Assembly: GCF_002163625.1 (NCBI RefSeq)
Contig: NZ_CP020892.1
Span: 496,001-560,000 of the forward strand
Direction of reading: 5' to 3'
Origin: Pseudomonas sp. M30-35
GTDB taxonomy: Bacteria; Pseudomonadota; Gammaproteobacteria; Pseudomonadales; Pseudomonadaceae
Length of the DNA: 64,000 bases
The notes under the pieces: model-generated
The model's database searches: none
Told to the model about the DNA's origin: nothing
What the model saw: only the letters and a program-made list of their open reading frames with translations
Translations under genes and position numbers: made by a program
In this document: positions 27,795-36,414 of the stretch, piece after piece
Position numbering within the stretch: position 1 is the first letter of the stretch
Layout: every line of letters begins with the position of its first letter

Positions 27795-29007
27795 CACGGA
27801 TGTCTCCCTGACGATGGGCGTCGATGCGTGCAATCAATGCATTGAGGATCGCAGCTGAGTCGCCGATGACCGACAAATCAGCGCGTTTAACCATGTCGCA
27901 ATTGGCATCCATGTTCACCGCGACGACTTTGTCGCAAGCGCCAATCCCTTGCAGGTGCTGAATGGCGCCTGAAATGCCCACGGCCAGATAGACCCGCGCG
28001 GTGACCCAGGTGCCGGTTGCGCCAACTTGGCGATTGCGCGGCATAAAGCCGTCATCGACCGCGACCCGTGATGCCCCTTCGGTCGCGCCGAGTGTCTCGG
28101 CAGCCTGGTGGAATAGTGACCAGTCTTTAACGCCATTGCCGCCTGACAGGATAAATTCAGCCTCAGCCATTGGAATCAATGCCGGATCGACTGCAACCGC
28201 GCCAAGGTCTTTGATCAGTGAGTGACTTGGGCTGATAGCATCTTGCAGCTGCATGGGCTGTGCCTGATGCCGAGTTTCACTGATGGGCTCTGCACATTCT
28301 GCCGTGGCCAGAATCATGCGCGGAACTGAGCGTTGCAGATCCTCACGGCCAGCACCGGCGCGGCCGATACTTTGCTCATCCGCTACTTGCCAGACACGGG
28401 TTGCCGGGCGCTCGGATAACCTAGCGGCCAACCTGCGTCCCAGTTCACCGCCGCCATTACGGCTGTCAGGGAGCAGCCAGTGGCGCGGCTCAAGCTGGTT
28501 TTCAACCCGCATCAATGCAAGCACACGCTGTTCCGGCGAGTAGCCATCAAACACCGCATCGGTGAAATGCACGATACGGTCTACGCCTGCGGTGTCAAAG
28601 GCGCTTTCTTTGTGCTCGGCAAAGATCACTGCGACCACTGCTCCGTCTGTGCCTGCCAGTTTGTGGGCGAGACCCAGCAAGTCCTTGTCGTGACTGCTCA
28701 GGCGACCGCCGACCATGTCGGGTACGACGCAGATATAAAATTCCGGTTGCGCAACGATATGCAGGGGCAATTGCGCCACGGCAGGCGCGCTGCTGCGTTT
28801 GCCTGTACTGGCTTGCTGCGCCCCCGATCGATCGATACGCTTGATTCCGTTTGGCCCAATAAAACCAACGGCATGTGGATTCTTACGGGGTACGCCATCC
28901 GCGCTTAACCAACTGGCGACGCTGCTTTGCATGCTGGCGTGCAGCGGATGCAGACGGTTGCGTGCTATCCACTCGGCGCGTGGGTCGCGGCGAATAATCT
29001 CACTCAT
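27784..29007 (-). CDS. etfA: Electron transfer flavoprotein alpha subunit (DMG demethylation)
   Basis: A 407-residue ETF alpha-type protein, longer than housekeeping ETF alpha (about 310). The N-terminal 80 residues form an extra segment (IIRRDPRAEWIARNRLHPLHASMQ). The C-terminal FAD-binding region is typical: ILSGGNGVKDWSLFHQAAETLGATEGASRVAVDDGFMPRNRQVGATG, then VYLAVGISGAIQHLQGIGACDKVVAVNMD. Its start codon overlaps the dgcB stop by 4 bases (ATGA). With EtfB it would shuttle electrons between DgcA and the membrane-associated Fe-S protein DgcB (inference from operon). Confidence 0.92.
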   Translation of the reverse strand: MSEIIRRDPRAEWIARNRLHPLHASMQSSVASWLSADGVPRKNPHAVGFIGPNGIKRIDRSGAQQASTGKRSSAPAVAQLPLHIVAQPEFYICVVPDMVGGRLSSHDKDLLGLAHKLAGTDGAVVAVIFAEHKESAFDTAGVDRIVHFTDAVFDGYSPEQRVLALMRVENQLEPRHWLLPDSRNGGGELGRRLAARLSERPATRVWQVADEQSIGRAGAGREDLQRSVPRMILATAECAEPISETRHQAQPMQLQDAISPSHSLIKDLGAVAVDPALIPMAEAEFILSGGNGVKDWSLFHQAAETLGATEGASRVAVDDGFMPRNRQVGATGTWVTARVYLAVGISGAIQHLQGIGACDKVVAVNMDANCDMVKRADLSVIGDSAAILNALIARIDAHRQGDIRDAA

Positions 29008-30956
29008 AGAGCCTCCATCGCTTCGCGTTGGGCAGGACGTACCGGTGCGGTTTCGATCAACACTTCAGCAACCAGTTCGGCGATGTCTTTGATGTGCGGG
29101 CGCGGCTCAACCACGCCTTCAAGCATGACCGTGCACTGCGGGCAGCCAACCGCGACAATTTCAGCACCGGTTTCCTTGATATCGACCATGCGCATATCGG
29201 GAATCCGCTGCTTGCCGGGGATGTCCGTAATCGGTGCGCCACCGCCGCCGCCACAGCAGCGTGAGCGAAAGCCTGAGCGCTGCATCTCCTTGACCTCAAT
29301 ACCAATCGCATTGAGTACGTTGCGTGGTGCCTCGTATTCACCGTTGTAACGGCCAAGGTAGCAGGGGTCGTGATAGGTCACCGACGCATTGCGATGCTTG
29401 CTCAGGTTGAGTTTTCCGCTGCTGATCAATTGGTCGATATAGGTGCTGTGGTGGAGCACGCTGTAGTCGCCACCGAAGGCGCCATATTCGTTTTTCAGCA
29501 CATGAAAGCTGTGCGGGTCGGCGCTGACGATGGTGTTGAAGCGGTATTGTGCAAGCGTGCTGATATTGCGCTTGGCCAGCTGTTGAAAGGTTGCCTCATC
29601 GCCAAGTCGGCGTGCCACATCACCGCTGTCACGTTCTTCCAGACCGAGTACGGCGAAGTCCACGTTAGCGGCTTTAAGTACTTTGACCAGTGCGCGCAAG
29701 GTGCGTTGATTGCGCATGTCGAATGCGCCGTCACCGACCCAGAACAATACATCGGCCTGTTGTTTATTACTCATCAAGGGTAAATCGAGATCCGCTGCCC
29801 AGTTCAGGCGTCCGCCAGGTGCGAAGCCGCCGGGGTTATCGGTTGCAATCAGGTTTTCCAGTACTTCCGCGCCTTTATTCGGCGTGGCGCCTCGTTCCAG
29901 GGTCAGATGGCGGCGCATATCGACGATGGCATCGACGTGCTCAATCATCATCGGACACTCTTCAACGCAGGCGCGGCACGTGGTACACGACCAGAGCGTT
30001 TCTGCATCCACCAGTGCCTTGCCGTCCAGCGAGACAATTGGCAGGTGTGGTCCGCCGCTGTGTTCGCCAATGTTCTTGCCCGGGTAAGGCGAACCGGCAA
30101 ACTTGGCATCAGTACCACCCGCCAGACCCACAACCATGTCTTGAATGAGTTTTTTCGGGTTAAGCGGCTGGCCGGCGGCAAAGGCTGGGCAAGCAGCTTC
30201 GCATTTGCCGCATTGCACGCACGCATCAAAACCGAGCAGCTGGTTCCAGGTGAAATCGCTCGGCTTCTCAACGCCAAGCGGGGCTTGTGGGTTATCCAAA
30301 TCAAGCGCTTTCAGGCCAGTGGAACGGCCACCGCCGAAGCGCTCAGCACGGCGATGCCACGCCAGATGCAAGGCGCCGGCAAAGGCATGCTTCATCGGCC
30401 CGCCCCAGGTCATGCCGAAGAATAATTCGCTGACGCCCCAAGCAATACCTACCAGCAATACGACAGCCAGCAGCCAGCCGCCAAAAGCAGCAGGCAGAAC
30501 CCCGGCAACTGGCAACGTGGCAATAAACAGGCTGGCGGAGAACATCAGCAGGCTTTTCGGCAGGCGCATCCACGGCCCTTTTGACAGCCGTGCAGGTGGA
30601 TCGAGGCGCCGCTTGGCGACAAATACTGCACCGACAAACATCAACGCAGTCGCCGCCAAAAGGGTGAAGCCAAGAATCCGGTTATGCAGGCCAAAACCAT
30701 GCACCAGAATTGCCAGCACAGCCGCCAACACAAAGCCGCCAGCCGTTGCGACGTGGGTATTGGCGATATATTTATCGCGGGCCACCACATGGTGCAGGTC
30801 AATCATGTAACGGCGCGGCATGGCTAATAGCCCGCCGAGCCAGTCAACTTGAGCAGGCCTGCCGCGGCGCCACATGGCAAAGCGTTTCAGCGCACCGATC
30901 ACGGCCAGCGCCAGTGCGGCAAATAGCAGAATCGGCAAAACGGTATTCAACATCAT
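29004..30956 (-). CDS. dgcB: DgcB, membrane Fe-S heterodisulfide-reductase-like electron carrier
   Basis: About 650 residues. Several N-terminal membrane helices (about 1-210, starting MMLNTVLPILLFAALALAVIG) resemble NarI/HdrE-type cytochrome domains. Two 4Fe-4S motifs follow, CVQCGKCEAACP and CTTCRACVEECP. Two CCG-type cysteine-rich domains lie near the C-terminus (CYLGRYNGEYEAP, SRCCGGGGG, CPQC). The architecture suggests electron transfer from ETF to the respiratory quinone pool. The ATG at 30956 (or the adjacent one at 30953) has GGAGA upstream; the frame to 31013 lacks this. The gene is required for dimethylglycine use in P. aeruginosa. Confidence 0.9.
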   Translation of the reverse strand: MMLNTVLPILLFAALALAVIGALKRFAMWRRGRPAQVDWLGGLLAMPRRYMIDLHHVVARDKYIANTHVATAGGFVLAAVLAILVHGFGLHNRILGFTLLAATALMFVGAVFVAKRRLDPPARLSKGPWMRLPKSLLMFSASLFIATLPVAGVLPAAFGGWLLAVVLLVGIAWGVSELFFGMTWGGPMKHAFAGALHLAWHRRAERFGGGRSTGLKALDLDNPQAPLGVEKPSDFTWNQLLGFDACVQCGKCEAACPAFAAGQPLNPKKLIQDMVVGLAGGTDAKFAGSPYPGKNIGEHSGGPHLPIVSLDGKALVDAETLWSCTTCRACVEECPMMIEHVDAIVDMRRHLTLERGATPNKGAEVLENLIATDNPGGFAPGGRLNWAADLDLPLMSNKQQADVLFWVGDGAFDMRNQRTLRALVKVLKAANVDFAVLGLEERDSGDVARRLGDEATFQQLAKRNISTLAQYRFNTIVSADPHSFHVLKNEYGAFGGDYSVLHHSTYIDQLISSGKLNLSKHRNASVTYHDPCYLGRYNGEYEAPRNVLNAIGIEVKEMQRSGFRSRCCGGGGGAPITDIPGKQRIPDMRMVDIKETGAEIVAVGCPQCTVMLEGVVEPRPHIKDIAELVAEVLIETAPVRPAQREAMEAL

Positions 30957-31057
30957 CGGGTCTCCTTGGCGGGACCGCAAAACCTGAAGTGAGACGACCA
31001 AGCGCCAACTCACCCGCTTGTATTCTTCAGCAAAGGCTTGCTGTCTTTGCTCTTAGC

Positions 31058-31081
31058 CATCGGTCATCGGTCATCGGTCAT
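31058..31081. repeat. 7-bp tandem repeat between dgcA and dgcB
   Basis: The unit catcggt is repeated three times with a partial fourth (31058-31081). Such a short tandem tract is prone to slippage. It lies in the transcribed leader region before dgcB, not in a coding frame. Confidence 0.6.
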
Positions 31082-31128
31082 GCACGTGATCGAGTCACTG
31101 AGTGCGCTGGGCAAGGCGTTCACCGAGG

Positions 31129-31148
31129 CCAATAGATGTGTCTATTGG
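31129..31148. other. Hairpin downstream of dgcA
   Basis: A perfect 8-bp inverted repeat ccaataga/tctattgg with a TGTG loop lies about 40 bases after the dgcA stop. No U-tract is present. It may adjust the dgcA/dgcB transcript ratio. Confidence 0.45.
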
Positions 31149-31186
31149 TAAGATGAACAACCCAGCACAGCCCGCTCAGAGGCCGA

Positions 31187-33247
31187 TCAGAAATCCTTGC
31201 ACAAACGCAAGGCGTCGTAGATGGCCGCATGGGTATTACGCTGAGCCACGCAGTCGCCGATACGAAACAGCAAGTAGCCATCGCCGCTCTCGCTCAGGCA
31301 AGGCTGCGGTTGAATAGCAAATAATGCTTCGACGTCGATCTGGCCTTTGTTGCGTGAGCCATCTTTCAGCGCGTAGTACAGACGTTCGTCCGGGCGCACG
31401 CCGTTCTCGACAACCACTTGGTCGATCACCCGCTCCTCATGGGCGCCGGTGTATTCGTTCTCCAGTACCGCGACCAGTTTGTCGCCTTCGCGATAGACTT
31501 TTTCCAGCATCAGGTCGCCGGTCATGATCACTTCTTTCGGGTACATGCTGCGGTAGTAAGTGGGGAACGATGTGCCGCCAATCGCCACTCCGGGCTTGAT
31601 ATCGTCGGTGACGATCTCAACTTGCGCGCCCTTGTCTGCGAGGAAATCCGCCACCGACATACCGGTGAATTCACAGATGGTGTCGTAGACCAGCACGTTT
31701 TTACCCGGTGCAACGGTGCCATCGAGAATGTCCCAACTGCTGACAATCAAGCCTTCTTCCGCGCCCCATTGCGGGTTTTGTTCAACAAACGGATGGCCGC
31801 CGTTGGCCAGCACCACAATGTCTGGGCGTAAGTCGAGAATCGCGGCTTCATCGGCGCCAGTGCCGAGGCGCAGGTCCACGTTCAGGCGCGCCAGTTCGAG
31901 CTGGAACCAGCGGGTAATACCGGCAATCTGGTCACGCTGCGGCGCCTTCGACGCCGTAGTGATTTGTCCGCCGAGCTGGTCTTTCTTCTCGAACAAGGTC
32001 ACGTCATGACCGCGCTCCGCAGCCACGCGGGCGGCTTCCATCCCGGCTGGGCCGCCGCCGACGACAACCACCTTGCGTTTAACCCCGCTGGTTTTCTCGA
32101 TGATGTGCGGCACGCCCATGTATTCACGGGAGGTAGCGGCGTTCTGAATGCACAGCACATCCAGGCCTTGGTATTGACGGTCGATGCAGTAGTTGGCGCC
32201 GACGCACTGTTTGATCTGATCAATCTGGCCCATTTTGATCTTGGCGATCAGGTGCGGGTCAGCGATGTGCGCGCGGGTCATGCCGACCATGTCGACATAG
32301 CCGCCTTCAAGAATGCGCGTGGCTTGGTTCGGATCTTTAATGTTCTGTGCGTGAAGCACCGGAACCTTGACCACTTCCTTGATGCCCGCCGCCAAATGCA
32401 GGAACGGTTCTGGCGGGTAGCTCATGTTGGGAATAACGTTGGCCAGGGTGTTGTGTGTGTCGCACCCAGAGCCGACCACACCGATAAAGTCGAGCATGCC
32501 GGTGTCGTCGTAGTATTTTGCGATTTGCTTCATGTCTTCGTGGGTGAGGCCGTCCGGGTGAAATTCGTCACCGCACAGACGGATGCCCACGCAGAAGTCG
32601 TCGCCGACTTCAGCACGCACCGCTTTGAGCACTTCCAAGCCAAAGCGCATGCGCTTTTCAAAAGTGCCGCCCCATTCGTCTTCACGCTTGTTAACCCGAG
32701 GCGACCAGAACTGATCGATCATGTGCTGGTGCACGGCCGACAACTCAACGCCGTCCAGCCCGCCAGCCTTGGCGCGACGGGCCGCTTGAGCGTAGTTGTC
32801 GATAACCCGCCAGATTTCCTCTGGTTCGATAGTCTTGCAGGTGGCGCGGTGTACCGGCTCACGAATGCCAGACGGCGACATCAGGGTTGGCCAGTGGTAG
32901 CCATCCCAACGCGAGCGACGGCCCATGTGGGTAATCTGAATCATGATCTTGGCGCCGTGCTTGTGCATGGCGTCGGCAAGATTCTGAAAGTGCGGAATGA
33001 TGCGGTCGGTCGACAGGTTGACCGAACTCCACCACTGCTGCGGGCTGTCGATGGCAACGACCGATGAACCACCGCAAATCGCCAGGCCGATCCCGCCCTT
33101 GGCCTTTTCTTCGTAATACTTGACGTAACGCTCGGTCGTCATGCCGCCATCAGTGGCGTACACCTCGGCGTGCGCGGTGCTGATTACACGGTTGCGGACT
33201 GTCAGTTTGCCGATTTGAATCGGCTGGAACATTGCCTCGAAAGCCAT
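31187..33247 (-). CDS. dgcA: Dimethylglycine dehydrogenase (demethylating), DgcA
   Basis: A 686-residue enzyme of the trimethylamine-dehydrogenase/2,4-dienoyl-CoA-reductase family. The N-terminal TIM barrel binds FMN (AMFQPIQIGKLTVRNRVISTAH, GGLDGVELSAVHQHMIDQFWSP). A cysteine set lies in CVGANYCIDRQYQGLDVLCIQNAAT. FAD/NAD-type Rossmann domains begin KVVVVGGGPAGMEAARVAAERGHDVTLFE. The enzyme demethylates dimethylglycine to sarcosine, releasing formaldehyde. It is followed by dgcB-etfA-etfB and preceded by two small operon genes, the same order as P. aeruginosa. Confidence 0.94.
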   Translation of the reverse strand: MAFEAMFQPIQIGKLTVRNRVISTAHAEVYATDGGMTTERYVKYYEEKAKGGIGLAICGGSSVVAIDSPQQWWSSVNLSTDRIIPHFQNLADAMHKHGAKIMIQITHMGRRSRWDGYHWPTLMSPSGIREPVHRATCKTIEPEEIWRVIDNYAQAARRAKAGGLDGVELSAVHQHMIDQFWSPRVNKREDEWGGTFEKRMRFGLEVLKAVRAEVGDDFCVGIRLCGDEFHPDGLTHEDMKQIAKYYDDTGMLDFIGVVGSGCDTHNTLANVIPNMSYPPEPFLHLAAGIKEVVKVPVLHAQNIKDPNQATRILEGGYVDMVGMTRAHIADPHLIAKIKMGQIDQIKQCVGANYCIDRQYQGLDVLCIQNAATSREYMGVPHIIEKTSGVKRKVVVVGGGPAGMEAARVAAERGHDVTLFEKKDQLGGQITTASKAPQRDQIAGITRWFQLELARLNVDLRLGTGADEAAILDLRPDIVVLANGGHPFVEQNPQWGAEEGLIVSSWDILDGTVAPGKNVLVYDTICEFTGMSVADFLADKGAQVEIVTDDIKPGVAIGGTSFPTYYRSMYPKEVIMTGDLMLEKVYREGDKLVAVLENEYTGAHEERVIDQVVVENGVRPDERLYYALKDGSRNKGQIDVEALFAIQPQPCLSESGDGYLLFRIGDCVAQRNTHAAIYDALRLCKDF

Positions 33248-33286
33248 TTTTTACTCCTCAGCTGGCGTCGCTTTAAAACGGCTGGG

Positions 33287-33817
33287 TCAAATAGGTTTAA
33301 CAATAAAAAGGCCGTGTTCGTGACCCTCTTCGGACGCGCCGAATTCTTGTTCCGCAACTGTGCGTATCGTGCTACCGCTGGCTTCGAGGATTTGATCCAT
33401 GGCACCGGCAAACCAACCGGTAAACATGTAATCGACCTTGCGTCCGCATTTGCCGTACACGTAGACAAATGCAGAATGTTCAAGGCGCACTTCAGCAGTG
33501 CCTTTTTCAAGGTTGATATGCTCAATCTTGAACAGGCCCCACCCACGCTGTGACAGCCGCTTCATATAGTGCTCAAACACAGCGACGCCTTGCATACCGT
33601 GACATTCAGCTTCTTTCTCACACCAGTGCCAGGCAGATTTGTAGCCGGCTTTGTAGAGGATTTCGGCATAGGCATCTGCGCCCAGAACCTCTTCAATCCC
33701 CATGTGGTTATTGACGAAGAAGTGCCGCGGAACATAGAGCATCGGCAGGGCGTCAGTGGTCCAGACGCCAGTCTCGTCGTCTACTTGGATTGGCATTTCA
33801 GGTGCATGTGTGGACAT
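33287..33817 (-). CDS. DUF5943-type protein of the dgc operon
   Basis: A 176-residue soluble protein resembling the small-molecule-binding V4R/heme-NO-binding-like fold: MGIEEVLGADAYAEILYKAGYKSAWHWCEKEAE, then LSQRGWGLFKIEHINLEKGTAEVRLEHSAFVYVYG and DYMFTGWFAGAMDQIL. There is no signal peptide. The ATG at 33817 has GGAG 7 bases upstream. Conserved between the dipeptidase and dgcA genes in pseudomonads, it is likely needed for the pathway, perhaps as a flavin or one-carbon-handling accessory (inference). Its biochemical function is unknown. Confidence 0.75.
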   Translation of the reverse strand: MSTHAPEMPIQVDDETGVWTTDALPMLYVPRHFFVNNHMGIEEVLGADAYAEILYKAGYKSAWHWCEKEAECHGMQGVAVFEHYMKRLSQRGWGLFKIEHINLEKGTAEVRLEHSAFVYVYGKCGRKVDYMFTGWFAGAMDQILEASGSTIRTVAEQEFGASEEGHEHGLFIVKPI

Positions 33818-33938
33818 GTTCAAACTCCAAAATTCGTTGGCTCTGCAAGGCTCGGCCTGGCTTTGAAAAGTCAGCTGCTTGAGCCGTCATTGAGCGCTTT
33901 GTTCTGTAAAGAGGACCTTTGCCACAAGGCTGTGGCGG

Positions 33939-34916
33939 CTATTCGCCCCAGACGTCGGCGAGTACGCGTACCCAGTTGTCACCCATAACCTTGCGCACTA
34001 CGCGCTCGGGCATGCCGCGCTTGAGCAGGGTTTCGGTGAGGTTGGGGAATTCGCCAACGGTGCGAATGCCCAGCGGGTTAACGATCTTGCCGAAGCTGGT
34101 CAGGCGGCGTGCGTAACCTTTGTCGTGGGTGAGCCACTCAAAGAAGTCCTGACCGTGGCCTTGGGTAAAGTCGGTGCCGATACCAATGGCATCTTCACCG
34201 ACGATATTCATCACGTATTCGATTGCTTCGGCGTAGTCGTCAATGGTTGAGTCGATGCCTTTGGCGAGGAACGGCGCAAACATGGTTACGCCGACAAAGC
34301 CGCCATGGTCGGCGATGAACTTCAGTTCTTCATCGGATTTGTTGCGCGGGTGATCTTTGAGTCCGCTCGGCAGGCAGTGCGAGTAACAGACTGGCTTTTT
34401 CGATTCGAGAATGACTTCTTCACTGGTCTTGGAACCCACGTGGGACAGGTCGCACATGATGCCGACGCGGTTCATCTCGGCAACAATTTCGCGGCCGAAA
34501 CCGGAAAGGCCACCGTCGCGCTCGTAGCAACCGGTGCCAACCAGGTTTTGCGTGTTGTAGCACATCTGCACAATGCCAACGCCGAGCTGCTTGAACACCT
34601 CGACATAGGCAATCTGGTCTTCAAAGGCGTGGGCATTCTGGAAGCCAAAAATGATCCCGGTCTTGCCTTGCTCTTTCGCCGCGCGAATATCCGCAGTGGT
34701 GCGCACCGGGATAACCAGGTCGCTGTTCTCGCGAATGAGTTTCTGGCTGGCGCCGATGTTGTTCACTGTTGCCTGAAAGCCCTCCCAGACCGACACGGTG
34801 CAGTTGGCCGCAGTCAGGCCGCCTTTGCGCATGTCTTCAAACAGTTCGCGGTTCCATTTGGCGATGATCAGCCCGTCAATAACGATGCTGTCGGCGTGTA
34901 GTTCGGCTGGGCTCAT
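33939..34916 (-). CDS. Membrane-dipeptidase-family (M19) amidohydrolase
   Basis: A 325-residue zinc dipeptidase of the renal dipeptidase (M19) family. Visible features are the early SIVIDGLIIAKWNRELFEDM (metal-site region is atypical), IIFGFQNAHAFED, VGIMCDLSHVGSKTSEEVILESKKPVCYSH (metal histidines) and IGIGTDFTQGHGQDF near the C-terminus. The canonical first-site HxD appears replaced in this protein, so activity may differ from true dipeptidases. First gene of the dgcA operon, as in P. aeruginosa. Its role in betaine catabolism is unproven. Confidence 0.85.
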   Translation of the reverse strand: MSPAELHADSIVIDGLIIAKWNRELFEDMRKGGLTAANCTVSVWEGFQATVNNIGASQKLIRENSDLVIPVRTTADIRAAKEQGKTGIIFGFQNAHAFEDQIAYVEVFKQLGVGIVQMCYNTQNLVGTGCYERDGGLSGFGREIVAEMNRVGIMCDLSHVGSKTSEEVILESKKPVCYSHCLPSGLKDHPRNKSDEELKFIADHGGFVGVTMFAPFLAKGIDSTIDDYAEAIEYVMNIVGEDAIGIGTDFTQGHGQDFFEWLTHDKGYARRLTSFGKIVNPLGIRTVGEFPNLTETLLKRGMPERVVRKVMGDNWVRVLADVWGE

Positions 34917-35061
34917 CAGGCTGTCCCCTCAAGTTATTGCGTCACATCTATTGATGACGCTTTGAGGTGAGCATATCCCCGAGGGGTGAAGTAACCCGGT
35001 GCAAAAACGACTGAGGGATTGCCGAAAGCGTCAACCCCAGGTCGCAAACGGACAGGTCATC

Positions 35062-35140
35062 TGGCGGAAGGATCAAGCGTCTTCCTCCCACCCTACGCAT
35101 CGATACCCTGTAGGGTGTGACAACGCGAAGCGTGTCCACC
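35062..35140. repeat. REP-like inverted pair between dipeptidase and cdhR
   Basis: The unit gtagggtgtgacaacgcgaagcgtgtccacc lies at 35110-35140. A divergent copy in opposite orientation ends in ccaccctac at 35096 and starts near 35062 (tggcggaaggatcaagcgtc). The two face each other across 13 bases, the arrangement of a REP doublet. Confidence 0.6.
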
Positions 35141-35161
35141 GTTAATCATCCGATCAACAGG

Positions 35162-36103
35162 CTATTGGTGCTCGTGGCGGTCTTGGCTGGGACTGGTCTG
35201 GAAGCGCTTGCGATAGCGCCGGGAGAAGTACGACGATGACTCGAAACCGCAGGCGAGGGCGACTTCGAGCACGCTCATATCACTTTGGCGCAGCAGTTGC
35301 CGGGCTTTATCCAGACGCAAATTGAGGTAGAAATTGGCCGGAGTGTCATTCAAGTGCTGGCGAAACAAGCGCTCCAGCTGACGCGGGGTGATCTGTACCA
35401 GGTCAGCCAGTTGTTGCGGTGTTAATGGGTTTTCACTGCGCCGTTCGATTTCTGCAATGACCAGGCTGAGTTTTTTATTATGCACACCGTAGCGGTTGGT
35501 GACCTGCATGCGCTGGTGATCCTGGCGTGAGCGAATGCGCCCGAGCACAAACTGCTCAGAGACCTTCACCGCCATTGGTTCACCGTGATCACGGGCAATC
35601 AACGTCAGCATCATGTCGATGGTTGATGTGCCGCCCGCAGTGGTGATGCGTTTGCCGTCGATCTCGAATAACTCTTGCGTCACCTTAAGGCTCGGATAAC
35701 GCTCCTGGAATGCGTTAATCGCTTCCCAGTGCAGGGTAATGCGTTGTTTATCCAGCAACCTGGCCTCGGCCAGAATAAAGCTGCCGGTGTCGATAGCGCC
35801 AAGCACCACGCCTTCGCGATCCAGCCGGTGCAGCCATGCGGATAACGGTTGGCTGTAACCGCCAAGCGGTTCAAAGCCGCTGATCACAAACACCGTGTGT
35901 GGTCGTTGGTGATGATCCAGTGCGCTTTCAACGTTGAGCGACATGCCATTGCTGGCCTCAACCGGCCCGCCATCTACACTGATCAAGCGCCAATCGTATA
36001 GCTCGCTTTTAAAGCGATTGGTGACGCGCAGCGGTTCAATCGCAGACATCAAGCCCATCATCGAAAACCCCGGCAGCAGCAGGAACCAAAAGGTTGTGGG
36101 CAT
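35162..36103 (-). CDS. cdhR: CdhR, carnitine-responsive AraC-family activator
   Basis: A 313-residue GATase1-like AraC-type regulator, a paralogue of GbdR. The N-terminal PfpI-like domain reads FWFLLLPGFSMMGLMSAIEPLRVTNRF with VLGAIDTGSFILAEARLL, in which the usual Cys of the GbdR CTGS motif is an Asp. The C-terminal HTH pair includes QQLADLVQITPRQLERLFRQHL and MSVLEVALACGFESSSYFSRRYRKRF. CdhR activates carnitine catabolism. It is divergent to caiX-cdhCAB, which fits that role exactly. Confidence 0.92.
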   Translation of the reverse strand: MPTTFWFLLLPGFSMMGLMSAIEPLRVTNRFKSELYDWRLISVDGGPVEASNGMSLNVESALDHHQRPHTVFVISGFEPLGGYSQPLSAWLHRLDREGVVLGAIDTGSFILAEARLLDKQRITLHWEAINAFQERYPSLKVTQELFEIDGKRITTAGGTSTIDMMLTLIARDHGEPMAVKVSEQFVLGRIRSRQDHQRMQVTNRYGVHNKKLSLVIAEIERRSENPLTPQQLADLVQITPRQLERLFRQHLNDTPANFYLNLRLDKARQLLRQSDMSVLEVALACGFESSSYFSRRYRKRFQTSPSQDRHEHQ

Positions 36104-36414
36104 CGTGTTGGTTAACCTCTTAGTGTCTTGTTAAAGCGTCTGCCTCGCGCTTTACGCGTTGTCCGGTCATGTCTACCGCGCATGGAGTACCCGCCGTAAA
36201 TCGAGCGAGCTGTAGTCGCTATAGTTCCATAAATAGTCGTTGAAGTGCGCTTTATCCAGCGCGCTGTTGGGTATTGTGGCTGCATCGGGCGCTATCAAGT
36301 CCGAACACGGAGGGGCTGCAAGGCCTCTACAGAACAAAATCCAGGCCCTTGCGCAGGCTGTTTTTCTGCGTGTTGAGACCTTGGATATAAACCGTAAAGT
36401 GAGGGAGCAAAACC
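36104..36414. other. Divergent control region cdhR/caiX
   Basis: About 310 bases between the divergent activator gene and the carnitine operon. No gene is supported here; the overlapping minus-strand frame at 36173-36607 is a shadow. It presumably contains the CdhR-dependent caiX promoter. A GAGGGAG ribosome-binding site precedes caiX. Confidence 0.5.

Noticed and set aside
31964..33067. 367-codon plus-strand frame opposite dgcA
   Set aside because: Antisense shadow of dgcA, rich in His/Val/Asp with no recognisable fold.
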